From Bacteroidota bacterium (GTDB lineage Bacteria > Bacteroidota > Bacteroidia > Chitinophagales > Chitinophagaceae), in contig JAEVYV010000287.1 in the NCBI GenBank assembly GCA_023392575.1, positions 1 through 7,791 of the forward strand: 7,791 nt of DNA. The letters are read 5' to 3'. The notes under the pieces are model-generated. The model ran no database searches, was not told the origin of the DNA, and was given only the letters and a program-made list of their open reading frames with translations. Position 1 is the stretch's first letter. Each line of letters opens with the position of its first letter. Shown one piece after another: positions 1-5,817 of this stretch. Position numbers and translations under genes: made by a program.

Positions 1-619
1 GGGCACTGTTGCGCAGGGTGATGTTCCCATCAATATCCACATTCACCGAAGGCACATTTTTCATAACATCCACCGCCGATCCGCCGGCAGAAGTAATGTT
101 TCGGTCCACGTTAAATATTTTGCGATCGATGCCCATTTGCAGGATCGGTTTGGAAGCCGTTACCGTTACCCCGCTCAAAAGTTTGTCGTCGATATCCAGC
201 CGGATGTTTCCCAGGTCTTTGTCCAGGGCGTTTAGCATGGCCGAAGGATCGTTGCCCATGGCGTTTCGGTTGGGCATTTCAAAGCCCACCTGCTTTTCCT
301 GTTGCACATAGCCTATGCCGGTAATGCGTAATTTATATTTTCCGAAAAGAGGAACGTTTTCTATGCTAAAATCGCCGGTGCTGGAGGTGAGCATGCCACC
401 CACAATCACTTCTTTGGGCTTTTTTGTGGCGGAATCCATTTTGGTGGTAACCTGGGTAACGGAAGCGGCTTCAATGCCTTTGTTGGCGGCATCCACCACT
501 TTGCCATAAAAGCGGCCGGCTGGCGGTTGGCCATTGCCGCGCATTTGTCCGGAGGGAAATTGTGCTAAAACAGGAAGACTCAGAAATCCCAAGACCACTG
601 CAGTCAGTATTTTTCTCAT
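1..619 (-). CDS. TonB-dependent outer-membrane receptor, N-terminal part (runs off the left edge)
   Basis: The first 206 codons are present; no stop is reached before base 1. Residues 1-20 form a clear signal peptide (MRKILTAVVLGFLSLPVLAQ), so the product is exported. A short Gly/Pro/Gln linker follows. Residues about 35-145 look like the carboxypeptidase-regulatory-like beta-sandwich (GRFYGKVVDA, then GDFSIENVPLFGKYKLRITG) that Bacteroidota put in front of TonB receptors. From about residue 148 (LSGVTVTASKP) the plug domain begins, with the typical SAVDVMKNVPSVNVDIDG segment. These features match the 'outer membrane beta-barrel family' receptors more than classical SusC, and there is no SusD partner in view. 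The barrel, and with it the substrate, lies outside the window. Such receptors take up ligands across the outer membrane using TonB/ExbBD energy. The ATG at 617-619 is chosen because the signal peptide starts there and an exact TAnnTTTG element lies 21 bases upstream. The family is confident; the substrate is unknown. Confidence 0.88.
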   Translation of the reverse strand, partial: MRKILTAVVLGFLSLPVLAQFPSGQMRGNGQPPAGRFYGKVVDAANKGIEAASVTQVTTKMDSATKKPKEVIVGGMLTSSTGDFSIENVPLFGKYKLRITGIGYVQQEKQVGFEMPNRNAMGNDPSAMLNALDKDLGNIRLDIDDKLLSGVTVTASKPILQMGIDRKIFNVDRNITSAGGSAVDVMKNVPSVNVDIDGNITLRNSA

Positions 620-640
620 GTACGAAAATTTATTGCGGGG

Positions 641-648
641 CAAAGGTA
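641..648 (-). promoter_or_regulatory. Bacteroidota -7 promoter element for the TonB receptor
   Basis: The minus strand reads TACCTTTG, an exact match to TAnnTTTG, 21 bases before the receptor ATG. Transcription would begin near 634-637, leaving a leader of about 15-18 bases. I see no TTG at the usual -33 spacing, so only half of the consensus supports it. Confidence 0.5.
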
Positions 649-737
649 AGCTGGGGTCGCTGCCTTACTGTGGGTTATTAACCTTATTTAACAATAAACA
701 GTATAAGTGGTTGTAAACGGCGTTCAGCGGCGGGTAT

Positions 738-763
738 AAAAAAACCTCCTTTGCAGGAGGTTT
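738..763 (-). terminator. Rho-independent terminator of tRNA-His
   Basis: A 9-bp perfect stem (742-750 with 755-763, core CCTCCT/AGGAGG) closes a 4-base loop. On the minus strand it is followed by seven T (738-744, the last three of them also in the stem). It starts one base after the tRNA 3' end, so the tRNA is released as a short single-gene transcript and does not read into the receptor gene. Confidence 0.85.
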
Positions 764-764
764 G

Positions 765-839
765 GGTGACTGATGGGACTCGAACCCACGACCCTCAGAA
801 CCACAATCTGATGCTCTAACCAGCTGAGCTACAATCACC
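765..839 (-). tRNA. tRNA-His (anticodon GTG)
   Basis: The minus strand folds into a complete cloverleaf. The D-stem is GCTC/GAGC, the anticodon stem TCAGA/TCTGA closes the loop TTGTGGT with anticodon GTG at 802-804, and the T-arm carries the TTCGAGT loop. The acceptor stem can be drawn with 8 pairs, G(-1) at 839 opposite C73 at 765. This is the hallmark of tRNA-His and the main identity element for histidyl-tRNA synthetase, so the extra G is genome-encoded as in most bacteria. The 3' end reads C73 followed by CAA, so CCA is not encoded and must be added by the CCA-adding enzyme. It sits alone between its own promoter-like element and terminator. Confidence 0.97.
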
Positions 840-849
840 GTGTGGGGTG

Positions 850-857
850 CAAAAGTA
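850..857 (-). promoter_or_regulatory. -7 promoter element for tRNA-His
   Basis: The minus strand reads TACTTTTG, an exact TAnnTTTG match ending 10 bases before the tRNA 5' end, which would leave a 5' leader of only a few bases. The upstream sequence is A/T-rich but has no TTG at the -33 spacing. Confidence 0.55.
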
Positions 858-1074
858 ATGAATAGAAATTGAATTTAAACTTCTGGTTTTTAAAAATTCA
901 AAGATTTTTTTTCAGGCATCAGCCCGGGCACAAAATTTACGTGGTACAATTCATGGAGAAGCAAATACAACAGGAGGTTTCATCAATATCATGCGCTGAA
1001 CACGCAAAACTTTCCGCCTGTCAAAAACGTTTGTTAAAGGGAAAAACAATACTTCTAAACCATTTTTTTTAATC
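858..1074. other. Intergenic region between divergent tRNA-His and prc
   Basis: This A/T-rich spacer separates the leftward tRNA from the rightward prc gene. It carries their two promoters at its edges and should hold any upstream control sites. It contains a small GC palindrome (GCCCGGGC, 922-929) and an AGGAGG at 972-977 that leads only to a two-codon reading frame. A 67-codon open frame at 869-1072 has no recognisable domain and I do not call it a gene. Nothing else stands out. Confidence 0.5.
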
Positions 1075-1082
1075 TAAATTTG
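1075..1082 (+). promoter_or_regulatory. -7 promoter element for prc
   Basis: TAAATTTG is an exact TAnnTTTG match. Transcription should start about 4-7 bases further on, near 1086-1089, which coincides with the upstream ATG at 1088. This bears on which start codon is used (see the prc entry). A run of eight T lies just before it, and no TTG is seen at -33. Confidence 0.5.
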
Positions 1083-1087
1083 GTTCT

Positions 1088-3259
1088 ATGCTTAAGGCAC
1101 TAAAATATTTGTTAGATATGAAAAGACTACCGGTTGTATTGGTGATGGTAATAGCTGGCATTTTTCTGGCGTTCAATACCATGGGAACCAATAATTCTGT
1201 ACCTCCTTCCAAGTATGAAAAAATTCTTCAGATCGTTGGTGAAATCCTAGCCCAGGGGCATTACAGTCCCAAAGACATCAATGACGAGTTTTCCAAAAAA
1301 GTGTACACCAAATATTTCGAAGAACTGGATCCGGAAAAAAACATTTTCTTGCAAAGCGATCTGTTAGCCCTGGAAAAATATTCCACCACAATTGACGACG
1401 AGATCAAAGGTGCTCCCGTACAATTTTTCCTGGAAGCCGGTAAAATCTTCGACAAACGGGCTGAAGAAGCCTCTGCCATTTACAAAGAATTATTGGCCAA
1501 GCCCTTTGATTTTTCCATTAACGAAACCATTACCACTGATCCCGTAAAGCTAAAGTTTGCCCGTTCGGAAGCAGAACGCCGGGAGTTGTGGCGCAAGCGT
1601 TTAAAATACTTAACGCTTCAGCGTTTTGTGGACCTACAGGAAGCAAGGGAAAGCAACAAAGGCAAGGAAGGGTTTGTTGTGAAAACAGACACTGAGCTGG
1701 AAAAAGAAGCCCGGGAAAAGGTTGGCACAGCCATGGACCGGATCTTTGAACGCTACCGCTTAAAATTCAATGAGGACGAAAAGTTTAATGTGTTTGTCAA
1801 TACCATCACTTCCCAGATGGATCCGTATACAGAATTTTTCCCGCCGGTAGACAAACGATATTTTGATGAACAGCTGAGTGGCTCATTTTACGGCATTGGC
1901 GCCCAGCTCACTTACGACGAAGGCAATATTAAAATTGCCAGTGTGCTGCCCGGCGGCCCGGCCCAAAAATCAGAACAAGTAGAGGTGGGTGATATTATTG
2001 TAAAAGTAGCCCAGGGAAAGGAAGCTCCTGTTGAACTAACGGGCTTTGATGTAACCGATGCGGTTAAAATCATCCGCGGGAAAAAGGGAACGGAAGTAAA
2101 CCTGACCTTAAGAAAAAAAGACGGTACACTAAAAAATCTCTCCCTGATCCGGGACAAAATCGTACAGGATGAAACCTATGTACGAAGCGCTGTGGTAAAT
2201 CAGGGCACGTCCAAAATCGGATATATCTATTTACCTGAGTTTTATGCCAATTTCGATGATCCCAACGATCCCCACCGCAGTGCTGTGGATGTGGCCGCAG
2301 AAGTAAAAAAGCTGAAAGAAGAGCATGTAGATGGTATTGTGATAGACCTGCGCAACAACGGCGGTGGCTCTCTTTACGATGTGATTCAGATTGCCGGGTT
2401 GTTTATTGACCAGGGACCCATTGTTCAGGTAAAAGACAGGGAGGGCCAGCCCCAGGTAATGCGGGATAAGGACGGCGGCGTTTTATACGATGGTCCCCTG
2501 GCGGTCATGGTCAATGAATTCAGCGCCTCGGCCTCTGAGATTTTTGCTGCTGCCATTCAGGATTACGGCCGCGGTGTGGTTATTGGAAGCACAAGCACCT
2601 ATGGCAAGGGAACTGTTCAACGGCCTATCGGCCTGGATCCGGCTTCCAACTTTTTGGCCACCAATTCCGATTTGGGTTCCTTAAAGCTAACCCTGCAAAA
2701 ATTCTATCGCATCAGCGGCGGCTCCACCCAATTGAAAGGGGTAGTGCCCGATGTGATCATCCCCGATTATTATGAGTATTTGAAATTCCGGGAAAGAGAC
2801 AATAAAAATGCCCTGCCTTATGATGAAATTGCAAAGGCGTCATACAAAGTATGGCAACCCGGCTATGACCTCAATACGGTTAAAAACCTGGGCAATGCCC
2901 GGGTAGCCAGCGATTCAGTATTCAAACTGATCAAAGAAAAAACCGACTTGTTGGCCAAACAGGATGATAAGGAATATCCGCTGCAGATTGATCAGTTCAA
3001 AAAAGAACAAAAGATTACCCGCAATGCCATAAAGGAAATTGAAAAGCTGGTGAAAATGGATAAAACCATGCAGGTTTCTTTCTTAAAACAGGATGAAAAC
3101 CGGTATGTATCGGCTGATAAGGATAAAACAGAGCGTTACAAACAGTGGCTGACCAATATCAGCAAGGACGTGTATGTAGACCAGGCCATTAAAGTAGTGA
3201 ACGATATTGTGAACCAGCAAAACATTGCCAAAGGAAAAGGCACTTTAAAAACCTTCTAA
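1088..3259 (+). CDS. prc: Tail-specific (carboxy-terminal processing) protease Prc, S41A family
   Basis: This periplasmic serine protease degrades or trims envelope proteins from their C-termini. It is 723 residues, near the 682 of E. coli Prc. A hydrophobic export/anchor segment covers residues 11-30. The TSP N-terminal domain spans about 40-260, with SQMDPYTEFFPP at 242-253. The PDZ domain covers about 262-355 (FYGIGAQLTYDEGNIKIASV, LPGGPAQKSEQVEVGD). The S41 catalytic core follows, with GIVIDLRNNGGGSL, then EFSASASEIFAAAIQDYGRG holding the nucleophile (by alignment Ser481 in SASAS) and STYGKGTVQ holding the general base Lys507. E. coli has one residue fewer between Ser and Lys. The Prc-type C-terminal domain (DUF3340-like) starts near 560, after GGSTQLKGVVPDVIIPD. 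The second ATG at 1118 (MKRLPVVLVM) gives a cleaner signal peptide and sits at a normal distance from the promoter, so it may be the true start. The gene is monocistronic: its own promoter in front, a terminator 22 bases after the stop. Confidence 0.95.
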   Translation: MLKALKYLLDMKRLPVVLVMVIAGIFLAFNTMGTNNSVPPSKYEKILQIVGEILAQGHYSPKDINDEFSKKVYTKYFEELDPEKNIFLQSDLLALEKYSTTIDDEIKGAPVQFFLEAGKIFDKRAEEASAIYKELLAKPFDFSINETITTDPVKLKFARSEAERRELWRKRLKYLTLQRFVDLQEARESNKGKEGFVVKTDTELEKEAREKVGTAMDRIFERYRLKFNEDEKFNVFVNTITSQMDPYTEFFPPVDKRYFDEQLSGSFYGIGAQLTYDEGNIKIASVLPGGPAQKSEQVEVGDIIVKVAQGKEAPVELTGFDVTDAVKIIRGKKGTEVNLTLRKKDGTLKNLSLIRDKIVQDETYVRSAVVNQGTSKIGYIYLPEFYANFDDPNDPHRSAVDVAAEVKKLKEEHVDGIVIDLRNNGGGSLYDVIQIAGLFIDQGPIVQVKDREGQPQVMRDKDGGVLYDGPLAVMVNEFSASASEIFAAAIQDYGRGVVIGSTSTYGKGTVQRPIGLDPASNFLATNSDLGSLKLTLQKFYRISGGSTQLKGVVPDVIIPDYYEYLKFRERDNKNALPYDEIAKASYKVWQPGYDLNTVKNLGNARVASDSVFKLIKEKTDLLAKQDDKEYPLQIDQFKKEQKITRNAIKEIEKLVKMDKTMQVSFLKQDENRYVSADKDKTERYKQWLTNISKDVYVDQAIKVVNDIVNQQNIAKGKGTLKTF

Positions 3260-3280
3260 TCAAGGAAAAGATCGATAAGA

Positions 3281-3311
3281 AAAAAACCACCCTAAGCCTG
3301 GGTGGTTTTTT
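3281..3311. terminator. Shared bidirectional terminator between prc and the DinB-like gene
   Basis: A 12-bp perfect stem (3281-3292 with 3300-3311; AAAAAACCACCC / GGGTGGTTTTTT) encloses a 7-base loop. T tracts on both strands let it end prc on the plus strand and the convergent DinB-like gene on the minus strand. The DinB stop codon (TAG, 3292-3294) lies at the stem-loop junction and its last coding codons form one arm. Confidence 0.88.
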
Positions 3312-3822
3312 CTTGCAGGTATCGTTCCTGAATGATGTGTTTATGATGCAGGGCATGGCCGATAAGAATAAATCCAATAGCTTTTACATAGGCAGGTTTG
3401 CCGTTTGCTATCCCGTTTTGCTCCAGTTGTTCCTCATCAAAAGAGGCAAATAACTGCGCCGATGACTTTTGCACGGCTTCCAACTCCTCCAACAGGCTTT
3501 GTTTGGATCTTTGATCGGCCCTGGAGGTCTCGGCATAGAGGTTTTCGTCAAAGCCGGGCAGAGGCGTTTTATCTTTTCGGGCAAAACACAGAGCCCGGTA
3601 ACCAAATATCCGTTCTGCATCCAGAATGTGCTGCACTACTTCTTTAATCGACCATTTTCCTTCCGCATACCGGTAATCCCATTTTTCCTCCGGTATTTCA
3701 TCCAGGGCAGAAAGGAGCTCGGTTTGATGCTTTTGAAAGGCTTTTGTCAGATTGTTTTCGCTAACACGGTTTATGTATCCGTGGTAGTATTCAAATACTC
3801 GGGAAAGGTCAACGTGTGTCAT
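3292..3822 (-). CDS. DinB/YfiT-like four-helix metalloprotein (DinB_2 type)
   Basis: This is a 176-residue, mostly helical cytoplasmic protein. It fits the DinB_2 superfamily, unrelated to DNA polymerase IV. Three histidines sit where the family binds a divalent metal: His65 in VVQHILDAER, and His156 and His160 in GHALHHKHIIQERY. The segment EEKWDYRYAEGKWSIKEVV is the usual family opening, where the W-S-I-K-E motif precedes the first ligand helix. Known relatives include DNA-damage-induced proteins and thiol-dependent transferases (bacillithiol, mycothiol). The substrate here cannot be told from sequence. The frame is open to an ATG at 3880-3882, but those extra 20 codons run through the terminator of the neighbouring subtilase gene and read as low-value sequence (ELPPGGSFLF). 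I therefore take the ATG at 3820-3822 (MTHVDLSRV), which gives the normal family length. The 3' end is built into the shared terminator. Confidence 0.85.
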   Translation of the reverse strand: MTHVDLSRVFEYYHGYINRVSENNLTKAFQKHQTELLSALDEIPEEKWDYRYAEGKWSIKEVVQHILDAERIFGYRALCFARKDKTPLPGFDENLYAETSRADQRSKQSLLEELEAVQKSSAQLFASFDEEQLEQNGIANGKPAYVKAIGFILIGHALHHKHIIQERYLQEKTTQA

Positions 3823-3844
3823 AACGGTTTGTTTGGGTGAAAAT

Positions 3845-3869
3845 AAAAAACTCCCGCCCGGCGGGAGTT
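3845..3869 (-). terminator. Rho-independent terminator of the subtilase gene
   Basis: The stem is 3849-3857 with 3861-3869 (core CTCCCGC/GCGGGAG), 9 bp with a 3-base loop. On the minus strand it is followed by TTTTTT (3845-3850). It lies 20 bases after the subtilase stop codon and ends that transcript before the DinB-like gene. Confidence 0.87.
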
Positions 3870-3877
3870 CAAAATTA
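3870..3877 (-). promoter_or_regulatory. Possible -7 promoter element for the DinB-like gene, abutting the subtilase terminator
   Basis: The minus strand reads TAATTTTG, an exact TAnnTTTG match. It lies directly against the terminator hairpin, 47 bases upstream of the chosen DinB ATG. Initiation would fall about 4-7 bases further, inside the first hairpin arm, so the new transcript could not form the full terminator. There is no TTG at -33, and the motif is short enough to occur by chance. Confidence 0.35.
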
Positions 3878-3889
3878 TGCACAAAGGCC

Positions 3890-5578
3890 TTATGCTCTTT
3901 TGGCCTTCTTTACCTTCATTTTTGTTTTGGCCGGTGTTTTGGTTTTAGCAGGAGCCGCTGGGCTTTCTTTGCCCGTGGTGATGGCTTCAGCCAGACGGGC
4001 CGCTTCGTAAGCATTTACCAGGCCGCCGCTTTTGCTGAGTTCGGAAAGCGCTACTTCCTTATCCGAATTGGGCTCGGTGGCTTTTATAGACGGGGCCACG
4101 GCGCTTTTTTCAATGATTTCTTTTACCTGCTGGGCGGTAAGTGTAGGATAATAGCTGAACAGAAAAGCAGCCACACCCGCCGTTACCGGGGAGGCCATGC
4201 TGGTTCCGGATAAGTTTCTGTATGTATTGCCACCTGGAACAGTGGAGTAGATGTTCACCCCCGGAGCAAAAACATCCACTTCTTTTTTACCAAAATTGGA
4301 AAACGAAGCAACCAGCCCGCCATTGGACGGATCGCCGCTGGCGCCAACCATAATCCAATTGGACACTTTTTTATGGTCCAGCAAAATCGGAGAGGGGTAG
4401 TGGGGCATGGTATCAACCAAAAAGCCTTCGTTACCGGCGGCCGCTACCAAAAGCACACCTTTTTCTTCGGCATATTTTACAGCCTCATCCACCCATTGTT
4501 TTTGCGGGGAGAAATATTTGCCAAAGCTCATATTAATCACCTTGGCTCCGTTGTCCACGGCATAGCGTATGGCCAGGGCAATGTCTTTGTCGTGCTCGTC
4601 GCCATCGGGAACGGCCCGGATCATCATGATCCGAACATTATCCGCTACCCCGTCCATGCCTTTGCCGTTGTTGCGAACGGCGCCAACGATGCCGGAAACG
4701 TGGGTGCCGTGCAGTGCGGTGTTGGTCATAATGTCATTGTTTCCATAAAACCGGTCGTTGATATCGTTGGGATTATCTTTTACAATTTCACCGCGATAAT
4801 CCTTGGGCGGCGTATCTACGGCTTCGGCTTTTTGAATGTCGGATTCAATGCCTTCTAAAATTTCTTTATTCGTGATCTCGAAATTATTATTGTTGCCCTC
4901 GCAGATATTTAAGATAACATTACGGGTAACGATGGCGTCTTTATTGGCCGTTTTGTATTCTTTCAAATCGTTTCCGTTGTATTCTTCTTTTTTCAACTCG
5001 GCTCTAATGACCGAATCGCCTTTTTGCAGGGCGGGAAACAGCCTTTTAATGAAGAAAAGCTCGTTTTGGTCTACGCCCTTGCTCACATCCTTTTTTGCCC
5101 GCAGCCAGGTTTTATAAAGTTCCTGGTCTTCTTTGCTGAGTGAAGCCGTATCCAGCACTGCTTCAAAACGGTCTTTATACAGGTGGTATAAACGGGCTGC
5201 TTCATAAGAGTCTTTCTCTACGTTTCGGCCGTCGCGGCCGCCCAAAAAGTTCCAGCCGTGTACATCATCCACATAGCCGTTGCCATCATCATCAATACCA
5301 TTGCCGGGAATTTCTTTGGGATTGGTCCAAAGGATCGGCTTCAGGTCTTCATGTGTTGTGTCAATCCCCGAATCAATAACAGCCACCACAACGGTTTGTC
5401 CTTTTTTTCCCTTAACCACTTGGTAAGCCTTGTCCAAATCAATGCCGTAATAGCCCTCCTCTATGCCTTTTAAATGCCATCCGTTGGAAGCTGATTTTTT
5501 TGAAGTCTGACCAAAGGAAGAAAGGCCAATGGCCAATGCCAGGGTCATCAGTACGGAACTCTTCAGAGTGTTCATCAT
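3890..5578 (-). CDS. Secreted S8 family serine peptidase (subtilase)
   Basis: This 562-residue exported subtilisin-like protease opens with a signal peptide (residues 1-24, ending LSSFGQ). The full triad is visible: Asp69 in VVVAVIDSGIDTTHEDL, His290 in HGTHVSGIVGA and Ser460 in LSGTSMASPVTAGVAAF. The oxyanion Asn383 sits in AAAGNEG. About 220 residues separate Asp and His, against roughly 30 in subtilisin. The insert begins with an acidic loop (IDDDGNGYVDD, 95-105) resembling a calcium-binding loop and continues as charged, probably helical sequence. No separate inhibitor-type propeptide is evident between signal and catalytic domain. The tail from about 541 is Ala/Pro/Lys repeat-like and strongly basic, and I see no Por-type (T9SS) C-terminal sorting domain. 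Where it ends up (periplasm, surface or medium) is not decided by the sequence. Two ATGs, 5576-5578 and 5573-5575, are equally possible starts. It has its own terminator and is probably monocistronic. Its substrate is unknown. Confidence 0.93.
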   Translation of the reverse strand: MMNTLKSSVLMTLALAIGLSSFGQTSKKSASNGWHLKGIEEGYYGIDLDKAYQVVKGKKGQTVVVAVIDSGIDTTHEDLKPILWTNPKEIPGNGIDDDGNGYVDDVHGWNFLGGRDGRNVEKDSYEAARLYHLYKDRFEAVLDTASLSKEDQELYKTWLRAKKDVSKGVDQNELFFIKRLFPALQKGDSVIRAELKKEEYNGNDLKEYKTANKDAIVTRNVILNICEGNNNNFEITNKEILEGIESDIQKAEAVDTPPKDYRGEIVKDNPNDINDRFYGNNDIMTNTALHGTHVSGIVGAVRNNGKGMDGVADNVRIMMIRAVPDGDEHDKDIALAIRYAVDNGAKVINMSFGKYFSPQKQWVDEAVKYAEEKGVLLVAAAGNEGFLVDTMPHYPSPILLDHKKVSNWIMVGASGDPSNGGLVASFSNFGKKEVDVFAPGVNIYSTVPGGNTYRNLSGTSMASPVTAGVAAFLFSYYPTLTAQQVKEIIEKSAVAPSIKATEPNSDKEVALSELSKSGGLVNAYEAARLAEAITTGKESPAAPAKTKTPAKTKMKVKKAKRA

Positions 5579-5593
5579 GTGAATTTGTTTTGC

Positions 5594-5601
5594 AAAATTG
5601 A
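5594..5601 (-). promoter_or_regulatory. Weak -7-like element for the subtilase gene
   Basis: The minus strand reads CAATTTTG, one mismatch from TAnnTTTG, 15 bases before the subtilase ATG. The position is right for a promoter, but the mismatch is at the first base and no -33 TTG is evident. Confidence 0.3.
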
Positions 5602-5743
5602 GTATGTGTAAAAATAAGAAACCACCCCCACTAAGTTGTTAAAAACATGACAAGTGGTTGGCCGTGATTTGTTAAGATTCAGGTCGGAAACTCATCAGGA
5701 GAACTGGGTTGAGCAGGATCAGGAACACAAACACTTGTCTGCC
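5602..5743. other. Intergenic spacer upstream of the subtilase gene
   Basis: Most of the 239-base gap between the OmpA stop and the subtilase start lies here. Both flanking genes read leftward, so it holds the subtilase upstream region. I see no open frame with gene-like content, no RNA gene and no clear operator. An 8-base inverted pair (GACAAGTG 5649-5656, CACTTGTC 5732-5739) is too far apart and too short to call. Confidence 0.45.
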
Positions 5744-5798
5744 AAAAACAAACAACCACTGTATTTTGAGATCGGCTCATCTTTACAGTGGCTGTTTG
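5744..5798 (-). terminator. Long hairpin, probable terminator of the OmpA gene
   Basis: A 15-bp stem (5749-5763 with 5784-5798), complete apart from one G-U wobble, encloses a 20-base loop. On the minus strand the hairpin is followed by TTTTT (5744-5748). It lies 19 bases after the OmpA stop codon. The loop is longer than in the other three terminators here and the T tract is short, so it may also serve as a 3'-end stabilising structure. On the plus strand no T tract follows, so it acts in one direction. Confidence 0.7.
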
Positions 5799-5817
5799 AT
5801 ATATGTTCTGCTGGCGT

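Noticed and set aside
970..999. A strong Shine-Dalgarno-like AGGAGG (972-977) ahead of an ATG at 991
   Set aside because: The frame is ATG-CGC-TGA, only two codons, and Bacteroidota genes rarely rely on such sites. The ten-base match to the tRNA terminator arm looks like chance.
869..1072. A 67-codon open frame in the tRNA-prc intergenic region, plus strand
   Set aside because: No recognisable domain, composition typical of A/T-rich spacer, and it overlaps the upstream region of prc. No promoter-like element specific to it was seen.
1088..3259. An active-site defect in Prc because of one extra residue between Ser481 and Lys507
   Set aside because: The extra residue lies in the loop before TYGKGTVQ, all flanking motifs are intact, and such loop variation appears typical for this lineage, so an active enzyme is expected.
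3833..4213. Plus-strand open frame of 126 codons antisense to the subtilase
   Set aside because: It starts in the terminator hairpin and lies opposite a gene with a full catalytic triad; its protein has no family features. It is a shadow of the coding strand.
5649..5739. Inverted pair GACAAGTG / CACTTGTC in the spacer before the subtilase gene
   Set aside because: Eight bases separated by about 75 bases is within chance expectation, and the arms have no T tract or promoter relation.
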